NCBI GenBank assembly: GCA_033239005.1
Contig: BSQZ01000034.1
Coordinates: 1,080,001-1,144,000 of the forward strand
Source of the DNA: Lamellibrachia satsuma
Taxonomy: Eukaryota > Annelida > Polychaeta > Sabellida > Siboglinidae
DNA length: 64,000 nt
Direction: 5' to 3'
Below, piece after piece: positions 46,729 to 58,449 of the stretch; position 1 is the stretch's first letter; each line of letters opens with the position of its first letter. The notes beneath the pieces were generated by a model. That model was not told where the DNA came from. It was given only the letters and a program-made list of their open reading frames with translations, and searched no databases. A program made the position numbers and the translations under genes.

Positions 46729-48116
46729 TCATCTGTGGGAGTCCTTCCACCTATTAACAAAAATCGCAAACACCTTGCAGTGATTAATTTGTCCATGCAC
46801 ACACACACACCCTGTGTACATGTGAATACTGATATTGACAGTGAAAATGACATGATATTGACAATATAATGTCTGCATGAACGGCTCCCGTACTACTTTG
46901 AACGTGCCATCGGCATACCAACGCTTGGCTTTCTGTAGAAGAGTGAGTTGTTTCGCAGTCGCCAGAACAATATGCCTCTGTCCTTCGATCCAAAACAGAT
47001 CAGGTTAGGGTTACTAGGTAGGCTTAGTAGATTTAACTACTGCTCTATTGAAGAACATGAAACATGTTTCAAAATCGTCCAAATATACATGTAGTCATAC
47101 AAATACAGACCCATTGAAAGGCTCTTCAATACCGCAGAGATGTATACGAAAAAAACTTACGCACAGTAGTACAACTGTTGTTATTTCGTGAAACAACCTA
47201 CCTGAATATCGCGCTGCAGGAATCCATCAGCGATATATTCATCTTGCAGGGTGAAATCCAAGACAGCGGGATCCTGGTAGTCAATCTGGGGGATGTTTCG
47301 ACACGGCCCAGTTCCGATGTGCGTGTTCACCACGGCCTTCACGATGTCGCTGGCGGGACTGAAACACACATAGTAATATTACACGTAGAGTACGATGCAT
47401 AGTTTATGTTAGTTAGTTTCAGTCGATACATGCAGCAATCGAATAAACATTTACCACCATTAACTGATACTTACCGGAAGACGTTTTCTGTTGCCTGTTC
47501 TTTTATTTCTTTCGAGATACGGGCTGCGACGGCTGCACCGGGATGTCTGTAAGTGGTTCTGCTCATACCTGCGAATTTAATAATTAAATAGTAACATTAC
47601 ATTACGATATACATTTTCTAAGATCTGGTGGGGTGGGTGACATTCCAATCAGTGCACAAAGCACATAAAAGGAAGACTGTTGTAGGATTTACTGGATTGC
47701 TGTTGTCGAAATGGGAGTGAAACAATGAGTTGCACTGTTGAGCACGCGTGAAACCAGACATTACTGTTTAACACAAGCTTGAACAAAGGGAAAGGTAGAC
47801 AACATTGTCGGGAAGTAAACATATAAGTGTCTCCGTACAGCCAACAATAAAGTCTCCGTACAGCCTACACTCATTGTTTGTTGGATATTCAAAATGCCTT
47901 GAATTTGCAATTCGATCACGTTACATTGCGGGTGGATAAGAACAGTTTCCTTAACTGTTATGTACATAAACTAACCGATACAAATTAAATCAACATATTC
48001 GACATACCTGTTCCGCATAGTCTGTGTTGCCAGCGGGTGCAACCATCGCACAACAAGGCCTCTTGACGCGCAGTGGCAATTCTCAAACAACTCATACAAA
48101 TCTCTTCGGACTGCAT
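46729..48116 (-). CDS. MULE-encoded ORF: PHD-like zinc finger plus N-terminal MULE transposase segment
   Basis: Minus-strand exons 48116-48008, 47568-47475, 47358-47202 and 46977-46729 have GT-AG junctions with matching phases (1, 2, 0) and give 202 codons ending TGA. An in-frame stop sits seven codons before the ATG. Residues 7-34 hold C-x2-C, C-x2-C, H-x2-C (CMSC...CDGCTRWQHRLC), six of the eight ligands of a PHD-type finger. Exons 2-3 give YRHPGAAVAARISKEIKEQ and FRPASDIVKAVV. Exon 4 has AKRWYADGTFKVVREPF, which matches the start of the MULE domain with its first catalytic Asp (Asp143). The later catalytic residues are absent and the last 50 residues do not look like MULE sequence, so it cannot be a working transposase. 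The exon-4 acceptor (aaggacag) is weak. Confidence 0.65.
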
Positions 48117-49267
48117 ATCGTACGGCGATCGCTAATGATTATTGTAACTAATGGTCGTGTTTTCGCTCTGTATGTTGACCTTTGTGGTGAGTCCCCCTTC
48201 TAAATAGCCCGGTAGAGGTATGGTATATCTGATTGGACTGCTTGTCTTATCCCCAACAATCGACCCGCCTGCCACCTGAGCGCACCGCTTCGTAACATAA
48301 AGCCCATTCATTCATTCTGGTGTGTTCTTCTTTAGCCGCCACAACAAAGCGATGTTTGATTGGGGAGATCAACAACCACAACACAAGTACAATTGGTGTG
48401 AAGCCATTGTACGACATAACTGGCACTGCAATAATCTTTTCCGTTAAGTTGGTTAACTGTAATATTTACCGAATTACGCTCGCATTTCACATAGATTTCT
48501 AGCATTGCCTGCATTAATTATAATTCTAAGCCTTCACTGTTCACTGTTGTATATGCGGAAGTGTTATGTCCTACTAAGAATATCGTCGTCAGCATCATCA
48601 GCATCATCTAGTCGTCCATAGAACTTGTCCAGCAAAACTCACAGATGACGATTGATGTTGAAACGTTTGATATTTCTATCTATCTACGTCTATTTATATG
48701 TATTGTACTCTTAGTGAATAAAGGGATGGAGTCCGTTTAATGTTATTTAAATTGTACTTGTGTTTTTAACTAGTGGCTTGGACTGAAGTGACGCAAGATC
48801 TACTCAAGTCTCATTTCCCACTAAAAGCATTCATGGGCAACCATGGGAAACGCGGCTAGTAGGGTCTAACTGATTAACCTATTTTCAGCTATTGTTATTC
48901 CTGTAGTCGTAATCAAAGTGAAGCCATGTTTATTTAGAAAACGCTGATGTTCAAAGCTCTGTCTCATCGAATGGACATACAATGCTTCACATTTACAACC
49001 GCGGTCGCTACCAGCCAGGATTCAATCGGTTGGAAACGTTGTGTAGATCAAAGACCATAATAGAAGCTTGCCTTCGTTACAAACATATTATGTCCGTTAT
49101 TATCGATATTTCTCTGTACATTCTGTATTTTAAAATTCGGCTGAACAGTTTATAGGCAGAAAATGAGGCATTCCGAGGACATTTTTAGTGAATTATACAA
49201 CTATATTTATTTATACGGCATAAACACATTTTTTTATAACGACCATAGATACCTAACAATAAGTACA

Positions 49268-49437
49268 TATTACAACTATAATTAGTTCGAAGGCATAAAC
49301 ACTCTTAATTATGTTTTGCAACACGAGGCCGAGATCACCAGAGACCAGGCCGAGATCACCAGACACCAGGCCGAGATCACCAAAAGAGGCCGAGATCACT
49401 AAGGCCGAGATCCCGAAAGGCCGAGATCACTAGCATC
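49268..49437 (-). repeat. MULE right inverted terminus with six AGGCCGAGATCAC motifs
   Basis: Six copies of AGGCCGAGATCAC (reverse complement of the left-arm motif); the second from the end is the variant AGGCCGAGATCCC. Order and spacing of the outer motifs mirror the left arm. Confidence 0.9.
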
Positions 49438-49446
49438 GAACATTAC
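49438..49446. repeat. Target site duplication, right (GAACATTAC)
   Basis: Right partner of the MULE duplication at 45435-45443. Confidence 0.7.
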
Positions 49447-49449
49447 TGT

Positions 49450-50185
49450 GCAGGCACGAGCAATTTCAAATCACTTTCCCAGAACATAGTCTCATGTTGT
49501 GGATTTATAAATGTTCCACACTGTTTTTTAGCACAGCATGAAGAGGAACGTGATAACTATCGAATAACAGTATTTTAATTCAATTCCAGCATTTATTTGT
49601 ATTTCTTTAGGTGCGAATTGGGCACCTTGGTACCGGACGAAGCTGTAGACGGTTGCATTCCTGACATGCGCCGTCTGCCACTTAGTGAGTTTTCGGATTT
49701 AAACAAAGACATTTTAGAATTTAAATGTACGGACGATATTTTATCGGAGTTAAGTTTAACAAAGACTGGGAACGTGAAAAATACCTCTGCCAGGCCTACT
49801 GTCAGAACATTTTTGGAGAGTGGCCCTTACAGGGTTCGTTTGCAATTTCTGTTTCCTGTGAACCACTCATCGTCAGCACGTATAATACCCATACTATTGA
49901 TTTATGCGTATTTTCCGAGAACATGGCTGAACAGAATTTCCGTACACAACATGGAGAATTGATATCAATGTTTTATAACCTATTAATGGTTTCGACGGAG
50001 GAAGTGTATTGTCTAACCGGTCTGATGGTACAAAGCGTGTTAGTGACTGTTGATTTTACGACATATATATTTGATGAGCTGATAAAGGCTGGATAATTGT
50101 GCAAGGGCATATTAGTAAATTTCCACTGGACGCGAAGCCATATAGGTGCAGTTAAACACATTCAGCCAGCCATTTTCCATCCTCC
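49450..50185 (+). other. Unassigned open frames, possible exon at 49611
   Basis: Two overlapping plus-strand frames of 121 and 123 codons cover 49597-50096. The first follows an acceptor-like tract (tatttctttag before 49611) and has mixed composition (GTLVPDEAVDGCIPDMRRLP). I do not recognise a family. It could be an old exon or transposon coding remnant. No downstream donor or partner exon was found. Confidence 0.25.
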
Positions 50186-50189
50186 TAAT

Positions 50190-50345
50190 ATGCATGGGCT
50201 TTTAGTTTGAGTAACATTTTTTATATTACATTTTCTGAAAAGCTAAGTGGACAATATCAATTGGTGACATCTTATCTACCTTATCTACCCAATTACTGTT
50301 TTCTTTAAGTAACATAAAACGTTTGTAATAAATTAGAAATAATTT
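50190..50345 (-). mobile_element. Decayed LINE RT fragment
   Basis: On the minus strand 'tcaccaattgatattgtcca' reads SPIDIVHLAFQK, then a broken tract and LLKLKAHA. This matches the RT block SPVDIIYLDFQKAF...LLLKLKAHG of the CR1-like family. Frameshifts and deletions are frequent. Confidence 0.5.
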
Positions 50346-50789
50346 TCTGGATTTTGTGTTTTGTATCTTATAATCAATACTTAGGTAATTTCGACGAAAA
50401 ATGTGTTCTGGGCCTGTCTGTGTTTAATAGATTATGTTGTTTTCCTCTAAATTTGTTTCGGGTATATAATGCTTAAACGATTTGGGTAGTGTGTTATGCT
50501 GATTATCATACAAAAATAATGAAACATGCAATCTGTATATATCAGCGTTTTATGTATGTTTTCAGATTTAAAAATGGGATCATTGTGACATCTATTATTT
50601 GTTTTGTTAATTATTCGTACAGCACGTTTTTTTCTAAAATGTTTAACTTTGTAAAATGTCTAACTTCCTTATTCTGCATAGTTTTCAACATCTTATACAG
50701 CGCATGTATTACTATTATTATTATTATTATTATCACTAGGTCCTTACTTTTATTATTTCTAAAATCTACATACAAGTTTTATCTTGTGA

Positions 50790-50881
50790 ATTAATAATGT
50801 TTGTACACACCCTTGAACGGGACTGTAGCCCCGGATTTGACGGTGTTAAAATAAAGTTTTATTATTATTATTATTATTATT
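50790..50881 (+). mobile_element. LINE-like 3' tail ending in (ATT)n
   Basis: The phrase 'gactgtagccccggatttg' followed by 'aaaataaagttttattatta' and an (ATT)n run resembles 3' ends of non-LTR elements that terminate in short repeats. A second (ATT)n lies at 50710-50733. Confidence 0.4.
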
Positions 50882-50884
50882 GAA

Positions 50885-51625
50885 TTTCCATTTCCCCATG
50901 CTTGTATTCCATATGTTATGTGACTTTGGATTATGTCACAGTATAATAGAGAGATTTCAATGCATTGTGCGGTAAATGTAATATATAAATTATGTTATGA
51001 GGTTCAATAGAACGATGCTGGAAATATAATATCAGATGTTTTTTTGTTAGGGAATATGCATGGTTAGTTAGTTCAGTCTTTACCACATAGAACAATAGTT
51101 CATTGCCAGTTTTATATAGTAAAGTTTCCCCATGCTTGTATTCCGTATGTTATGTGACTTTAGATTAAGGTATAATAGAGATATTTTAATGCATTATGCG
51201 GTAAAAAAATTTCACTCAGTTAATTCCAAAAAATGCTTTAGATATTTTAGAGCTGATTATGTTAATATGTTTATTCAATGTTAAATGTTTATCAATATAT
51301 ATTCCTAGAAAGTTCACTAAGTCTTCCTTGTCATGTTTACCAACATGGTTAATAATTTCATTATTTATTGTAATACAATTGTCTACCTGGTGTTTATTAT
51401 TTGGGGGCTAAATATGCAAAATATTGCCTTTTTATATTTAAAGACAATTTATTGGAACAAAGCAGTCATATAAATGTTTCAGTTCCTGGATTTTATTATT
51501 AATTAAAATGTTAATATCAATATATGGAATTCCATAAACATTTTATTTGTACAATAAAATGTCATGATTAATTGTATCGAATGCCTTTGAGAGGTCCAAA
51601 GACACAGCATAAACATGTTCAAACT
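50885..51625 (-). mobile_element. Decayed non-LTR reverse transcriptase fragment
   Basis: Minus-strand reading gives EHVYAVSLDLSKAFDTINHD at about 51618-51560 (RT block containing the first catalytic Asp). Then come YGIPYIDINILI, VDNCITINNEIINH and FLGIYIDKHLTF in order, with deletions and stops in between. The FADD block is missing. The wording (DLSKAFDTINHDILL) differs from the CR1-like family here, so it is another LINE lineage. It is interrupted by an inverted repeat at 50970-51121. Confidence 0.65.
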
Positions 51626-51970
51626 CAACGACGCTCCACGACGCGACGAAAAACCCATCCACGACTGTCGTAGACCCGTCTTACATACGTCGTTGATTCG
51701 TCGGCGACGATCGCGTTGCGTTGCATCGTCGTCGAGTCATGAAGTGTGCAGCGGGCTTTAGGTACCATTTCAGTATAGTTACAAATAACCGCCTTAGTTA
51801 ACCCCGTCAACTTTAATATATAAAACTGACAATGAACTATTGTTCTATGTGGTAAAGACTGGACTACCTAACCATGTAGATTCCCCAACAAAAAACCATC
51901 TGATATTATATTCTCTATTGAACCTTCCGTTTACTCATAATATGATTTATATATTACACGCCAATATTTG
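50970..51970. repeat. Inverted repeat pair, arms about 150 bp, 0.7-kb spacer
   Basis: The left arm 50970-51121 contains 'aggttcaatag', 'catggttagttagt', 'cagtctttaccacatagaac' and 'aatagttcattgccag'. The right arm 51822-51970 carries the same words in reverse complement. The spacer holds the LINE fragment and a CG-rich 'cgacgac'-type palindromic tract (51625-51765) that ends 'gcagcgggcttt', like one end of a Harbinger-type MITE. Confidence 0.75.
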
Positions 51971-52484
51971 CTTAACACTTCTATCGGACATAACAGGCAG
52001 TTAGCTATATATTAAAATAGCAGAGTTACCCCTCGCTGCACGGGGAGAAAAGGAAGCCATAGCACAGGTTTTTTCCACTGACCTACATTATTATTATAAG
52101 ACAGTGGTTTTTTTTCTAGTCAAAAGTGCAGCTTTGGATTTTATTATTGGATTTTATTATTATTTGCTATTATGATGTAGCATGTTTTCCCACGAAGCAT
52201 GTCTCTAGATAGATTCACTGTAACTATAATGTAGCTAGTGTTTGTTTGTTATGCTATGTGTAGACACTGTCTATCCATAAACTCTATCGGGTTCAGACAT
52301 ACTCTAATAACTTGAAAAATATTCAGAATTGCTGCATACATCCAACGGCAGAGGTGTAGGCATAATTATTATTATTTACGATGACATAAAAAACAAATAA
52401 TTCCACTGTTCCACGATAATTCCGCTGCCTTGTGGCGTCTTATACTTACCGATTTCTTCTTTGTCTATGCTTAGACTACGAAAA

Positions 52485-52920
52485 TCGAGTGGTTGATATG
52501 GCGATATTCCTACACCGTATTAAAAAACATTCCAGTGGACAATATGGTGATATTCCTACACTGGAAAACAATCCAGTGGTTAATATGGTAATATTCCTAC
52601 ACCGGATAAAAAACAATCCAGTGGTTGATATGGTGATATTCCTACACCGGATAAAAAACAATCCATTGGTTAATACGGTGATATTCCTACGCCGGATAAG
52701 AAAAACAATTATGTAGTTAATATGGTGATATTCCTACACCGAAAAAAAAAACAATCCAGTGGTTAGCATAGTAAATAATGGTGATATTCCTACACCGAAA
52801 AAAAAACAATCCAGTGGTTAGCATAGTAAATGAGTAAATAAGAAAAACGAATTATGAATTGGTGAATTCCTACATCCAGTGGTTATGTAAATAATGTATA
52901 TTCCTACACCGAAGTGGTTA
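52485..52920. repeat. Minisatellite, about 45-55-bp unit
   Basis: About nine copies of a unit including 'ccagtggttaatatggtgat' and 'attcctacaccggataaaaa' with variable length. The array abuts the 5' end of the LINE at 52921. A further unit ('taatattcatacactgggta') lies directly after the LINE 3' end, at about 55762-55790. Confidence 0.85.
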
Positions 52921-55757
52921 TGAGTAAATAAGAAAAACGAATTAAACATTATGGTAGAAGATATTGACCCTCACTTAATTGGTATAACTGAATCATGGGC
53001 CAACATAGATATATCAGATGCTGAATTAGGACTAACAGGATATGTAATGTTTAGGAAAGATCGAATAGGAAGAAGGGGCGGGGGAGTTATTTTATATGTT
53101 AAAGAATCTATTCAGGCTTATGAAATAAAACTAGAAAGGGAAGCAGATTGCGATGAAGCTGTTTGGTGCAAAATTGTTTCAGGAAATTCAAAATTAACTA
53201 TTGGATTAGTTTACCGAAGTCCAAACATAAACGAAGAGGACAACACAAAAATAAAAAACGCTATAAAGGAAGTTAGTAAAGGGGAATGTATCATAATGGG
53301 AGATTTTAACCATGGACACATACAATGGAATACTCTAGAGAGCGCAGGGATTGAGGATCAACAATTTCTATGTTTAATCCAGGATAGCTTTCTTACTCAG
53401 CATGTACTAGAACCAACCAGGGGAGAAAATATATTAGATATAGTTTTGTCATCACAAAACGAATTAGTGGACAATGTAAAAATATTTGAACCATTGGGTA
53501 ATAGTGACCATAATCAAATACATTTTGACATCAATGTAAAATCAGAAAGTAAAAATAAGAAAACGTACAAGAGAAACTTCCACAAAGGTAACTACAAAGC
53601 TATGAGAAAATACTTAGCAAAGCTAGATTGGAATAACATTCTGATGAATAAGACCGCAATTGAATGTTGGAATATTCTAAAATATGAAATTGAGAGTATC
53701 ATCGATAAATTTGTTCCCTTCCAAAAACAAGAAAAACGGTGTAGAAAGAAACACTTGTCAAAAGAGGCTATTAGAAAAATAATGCTAAAACAAACTATGT
53801 GGAGGGTTTATAGGCGTACCAGAAAGGAAGAAGACTATGCAAAATACAAAGAGGCATTTAATGCAGCTACAACTGAAATCAGACAATCTAAAAGAAGCTA
53901 TGAGCAAAAACCAGCATGTAACATAAAAAATAACAGCAAGAGTTTTTATGCATATGTCAGGAGTAAACAAAACGTACAAGACAAGGACCTCTAGAAGACA
54001 GTGCTGGAAATATAATATCACAGGGGTTTTAATGGCGGAAGACCTAAATGGTTACTTCAGTTCAGTGTTTACCAAAGAAGATATTAGTTCATTACCAGTT
54101 GCTGATGCTAAATTTCAGGGGGCTAAATCTGACTATTTAGGTCCGTTAGTTGTAACTCCAGAATTGGTAGCTAAGAAAATAAAGGCAACGAAGAATAACA
54201 AATCACCGGGAGTGGATGGGATTCCTCCAAAATTACCAATGGAAACAGTAGAACAAATCAGTATACCACTTGCAAGAGTATTCAACTTGTCATTAAAAGA
54301 GGGAGTTGTTCCGTTTGAATGGAAAGAAGCAAACATCATACCATTATTTAAAAAGGGTTCGAGAAATAAGTGAGATAATTACATACCAGTGAGCTTAACG
54401 TCAAAGATTTGTAAATTATTAGAAAGGTTAATTAAAGACCATATGGTGGACTTCCTCCTTAAGCATAAATTTTTAGATTCATCTCAACATGGATTCCTTA
54501 AAGCGAGGTCATGCTTAACAAATATGTTATGTTTTTTGGAAGAAATCACTAAGCGGATAGACGTGGGATCGCCAGTAGATATTATCTACTTAGATTTTCA
54601 GAAAGCTTTTGACAAAGTGCCACATCAAAGATTACTACTTAAGTTAAAAGCCCATGGTATCGGGGATAGCATAACTGACTGGATAGAACAATGGCTGACT
54701 GACAGAAGACAACGAGTTGTAGTAGATGGAGAAGTTTCAACTTGGAAATCGGTTTTGAGTGGGGTACCTCAAGGATCAGTATTAGGACCTATATTATTCT
54801 TAATTTATATCAATGACTTGGACGACAGTATAACAAGTAACATACTAAAATTTGCGGATGACACAAAACTGTTTAGAAAGGTTAATACTGATGGTGATAA
54901 ACAACATTTACAAAACGATTTAGACAGATTAGTGAAATGGTCTGAGAAATGGCAGATGCTGTTCAATTTTGGGAAATGTAAATGCCTACATACAGGACAT
55001 GGGAACTTGAATGTAAACTATAAAATAGGAGATACTGCTCTGGGTACTACTGTAAAAGAAAAGGACTTATTAGTTACAATAAGCGCTGATATGAAAGTTT
55101 CAGAGCAGTGTGGCATTGCAGCTTCAAAGGGTAATCAAATTCTTGGATTGATTAGAAGAAACATAACATACAAGGGAAAAAAGTTAATTATACCTCTTTA
55201 TAAAGCAATAGTTAGACCTCATTTAGAATACTGTATATAAGCATGGAGACCATATCGTAAGAAGGATATAGATACGCTTGAACGCATACAAAGGAGAGCA
55301 ACTAAAATGATTCCAGAACTTAGAGACCTTAGTTATGAAGAACGCCTGAAAGAATGTGGTTTAATAACTCTAGAGACAAGGTGGTTAAGAGGAGATCAGA
55401 TTGGAGTTTTTAAGATATTGAATGGGTATGAAAATATTGATAGAAATATGTTTTTCTCACTCAAGAAGGATAGCAGAACTAGAGGACATGAGGTAAAATT
55501 AGTAAAGGATCAATGTAGATTGGACATCAGGAAGCATTCGTTCTCACAGAGGACAATAAATGAATGGAACAAATTGTCTACAGATTGTGTAACTGCTAGC
55601 AGCGTGAATATGTTTAAAAACTAGGTTGACACATATCTCAAGAGGGCGGGTTATAAGTAGATTAACATTGTTGGACTCTCGATAAGCCAATGGCTTCCTT
55701 GTTCACTTGCCATCTGGGCATTTGGCTTGGATGGCAAATCTTGTTAAATTCTTGTTA
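52921..55757 (+). mobile_element. CR1-like LINE, near-complete ORF2 (inactive)
   Basis: The AP-endonuclease frame 52951-53991 shows PHLIGITESWAN, RRGGGVILYVKESIQAYEIK, LVYRSPNINEED, the catalytic GDFNHGHIQW and NSDHNQIHFD (the terminal SDH box). A frameshift near 53990 leads into the RT: NKSPGVDGIPP, HGFLKARSCLTNMLCFLEE, DFQKAFDKVPHQRLL, SGVPQGSVLGP and FADDTKLF. C-terminal blocks run to SSVNMFKN. At least three stops follow (near 54371, 55238 and 55622), and the 5' end with ORF1 is absent. The 3' end is 'aaatcttgttaaattcttg'. Such elements copy themselves by target-primed reverse transcription (family knowledge). Its coding sequence is very close to the copy at 36793-41127. Confidence 0.93.
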
Positions 55758-56267
55758 ATTTGGTAATATTCATACACTGGGTAAAACTCACCGGCATTTC
55801 ACACAACATGCACCAGGTGGATTATAGCCCTGTGTATGCAGTTGGCATGTCTAGATACGAACTCCAGTTATTGATCGTTCCTGTTAATGGTGTGTCCTCC
55901 TCTTCAAACGTTGTCATGCACTGTTGTCAAGCCCGTGTCCAGGACTACGTTCAACAAACAACGATGTCGCTGCTGTCTGGTGAAAGCCTCTCCAGATCGT
56001 CTGCGGAGCTTGGTTGAAAAGGACCATTCTTGCTTGGAGGCGTGACCCTGACTTTGGTCATCTGCTGAAGAAGTTCAGTCCTCATTGGAGGTGAGATGCA
56101 ATATTGTCTCGTGCGCTACGCATGTTGCCAGCGATAAAAATATGTTTTAGAAATGTCGTTTATCTTCTTATTTTAAATCAGTGGTACGTTGAATGCGTTC
56201 GTCAACTTTGGTGGACTTTGGATGACATAATTCATGAGCATATTTGTGCAGCGGCTAAACAATACCT

Positions 56268-56395
56268 ACAAGATTCTTATAGAATATTCTATGTAACAAA
56301 TTCTATAGAATATTATATAGCAATTATAGTCTCTGAATCGCAAAAATCCTATAGAATATTGTATAAAAATTCTATAGATGTTTTGCTAAGGGAAT
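56268..56395. repeat. Cluster of TATAGAATATT palindromes
   Basis: At least five instances of 'tatagaata' or its complement are packed in about 130 bases. A similar, longer cluster lies at 61825-62090. Confidence 0.7.
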
Positions 56396-57869
56396 ATCGC
56401 AAAAGGCCTTATATGCTGCTGGTGAAAAATTATTATTAACTTTACAACTGTCGATATTATCTCATTCACTACGGTGAAACGGGGTTCGCTGACACAGAAC
56501 GCTCACGCAGTTGTCATCGCTGACGGAAGCGACTCGACTTCTATTAGTTCAACTGATCTATGGATCCAAACGATATACGTCGTAGTCGGTCCTACAACAA
56601 GTAGGAGAGGTGGAGAATTCCTTAAGATTTGTTATACCGTATGTTGCATATAAAGAAGTGCTAGTGTGTTATTTGCACAGTAACACAATAAGACGTGTTG
56701 CACACCCAATAACATGCTAAGTAACTGCTTTCTTGTCACTCCGATTGTGATAATGCTGTTCTGCGCGCCAGATCAAAACGAAGGCACAGCTGTCTAAAGA
56801 GTGCCAATGTTGACGCGGCGTGCAAGCCTCAGCCGGCCACATGGGAGGATTGGTCCAGTGCTGGTTGGTCTGATACGAGCCTTTCTGCTGATGCGCGTCG
56901 TTACAAGTTCAACAGATGCCTGCGGTGAGATAGTTCATTTAAACAATAATTTACCCAATCAATCAGTCAATCAGTCAGTCAACCTGTCACTCAATCAATA
57001 AAAGTTCTTAGATGCGTCAGTCTCCAGCTTCAGCAGTCACTTTGCTCACTAACTTAAAATCCATTAACAATATACATAAAAAGTAGTCCAATAAATGCCC
57101 TCCATAACTATTATATATACAGTATTTTACATCCGTCCGTCCGTACGTACGTATGTACGCACCTAGGTCCATGCGTACATGTATCAGTATAAAACATAAT
57201 ATAAAATCAACAGGTAATTTTATAATGGTAAAAGCCAACTTGTAATCGTGGATTTGGACCTCAGTATTACCAAGCATTTGGATCAAGTTGTTGTCGCGTG
57301 AATTCGCATTTATTGATAACGCCATTGCGCACACACTCAAATCATACCCAGTATCCCACTCACAAATAACAGTAGAAAAACAAATAGTAGACGACAATAG
57401 ACTAGAAGTCATCCGTTATCCATGGGCAGAAGCTACACGTTGCTAAGTAGGCAAGGTGCTTATTAGATCAATAAACTCAAATCAAACAGCAGTCAGGTCC
57501 ACACCGATCGCCCCAATTTCCAGTATTCCACGCTCATACTGATATAGACCCCTCTAGGGAGTCAGCTACGTGATTCCTGGTGTACACACTGCCTGCTCGG
57601 CACCTCACATGCGGCCGACCGGGAAGCAGCTCGTGTCAGTAACCACAGAAGCCAACAATAAACACAATATACCGAATATGCAATTAACTGTCTACTAAAT
57701 TATAGACGTTATTTTCCCAGTATCGCCCTGGGACCCAACCAGGGCGAAGACCAGCGCTTCCATCGCACTGCACAAAGCGTCTTGCAACCAAATTACACGT
57801 TTACCTGTAGTTTGTAAGATTAAATAATATTGCAGCCCTTAAGGTTTATTTAAAAGTTTATGTAATATT

Positions 57870-57985
57870 TTACTGCGATTTTATATTTATAACTACTGTG
57901 ATTTATATTTACTGCAATTAAACATTGATAACTACTGTGATTTATATCTACGGTGATTTTATATTGATAACTACTGTGATTTACA
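57870..57985. repeat. Short minisatellite, about 40-bp unit
   Basis: Three to four copies of 'gataactactgtgatttata' with intervening 'tactgtgattttatatt' variants. Confidence 0.65.
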
Positions 57986-58449
57986 TCCACTGTGATTCCA
58001 AATCTTAAAGTCGAGATGTCTTATCTTTCCACTTCTACTGTGTGGACTACCAAATGGAACTTTAATAAGAACATTTTTAATAAGAAACCCAGAAAACACA
58101 TATAAAGAGAAAATCCCTAAAAACGCTGGTCAAAAACATCTGCAACATCATAATAATATGATATAATTGAAACACACCTTGACAGCTTTGTTAATAGCAG
58201 TGAGCTGTTCCCTCCAACTATTATATCAATCGCAAAGACAGAGACTTTGACAACTCAAAGGGAGGAGTCCATATAGCCCTAAAAATTATCCCATGATTAT
58301 CTTTTTTAAAATTGCCTATCCTCCTTAGCTTCTTGGCACCTCCATCCATCGGTTGACGACTTTTTGCATTGTCCATGATCGCGAGAATGCCTAATCCTTT
58401 GGTTTTGTTGCGCCACTGAGCTCGGATTTTCCGAGGATATTGGTGCCAA

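Larger units (their letters stand above)
45444..49437 (-). mobile_element. Mutator-like (MULE) DNA transposon, 3,994 bp, internally reduced
   Basis: Left inverted terminus about 45444-45655 and right about 49268-49437. Both begin GAT-C-TAGTGATCTCGGCCTTTCG when read inward and share 'taattaagagtntttatgcc' at their inner edges. Flanks carry a 9-bp near-identical duplication. Between them, on the minus strand, lies a spliced ORF with a PHD-like zinc finger and the opening part of a MULE transposase. MULEs move by cut-and-paste with 8-11-bp duplications (family knowledge). The right part (48120-49267) and left part (45656-46720) show no further coding sequence, so most of the catalytic domain is missing and the copy is presumably non-autonomous. 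Confidence 0.85.
55790..58440. other. Non-coding stretch, no gene recognised
   Basis: Contains a palindromic A/T cluster at 56268-56395 and a CCGT/ACGT microsatellite at 57128-57165. A repeat of 'gataactactgtgatttata' units lies at about 57870-57985. Block 'cggccgaccgggaagcagct' near 57612 has a relative near 35160. Open frames up to 131 codons show no family resemblance. Confidence 0.45.

Noticed and set aside
52921..55757. Potentially active LINE
   Set aside because: A frameshift near 53990, several in-frame stops and a missing ORF1 preclude activity.
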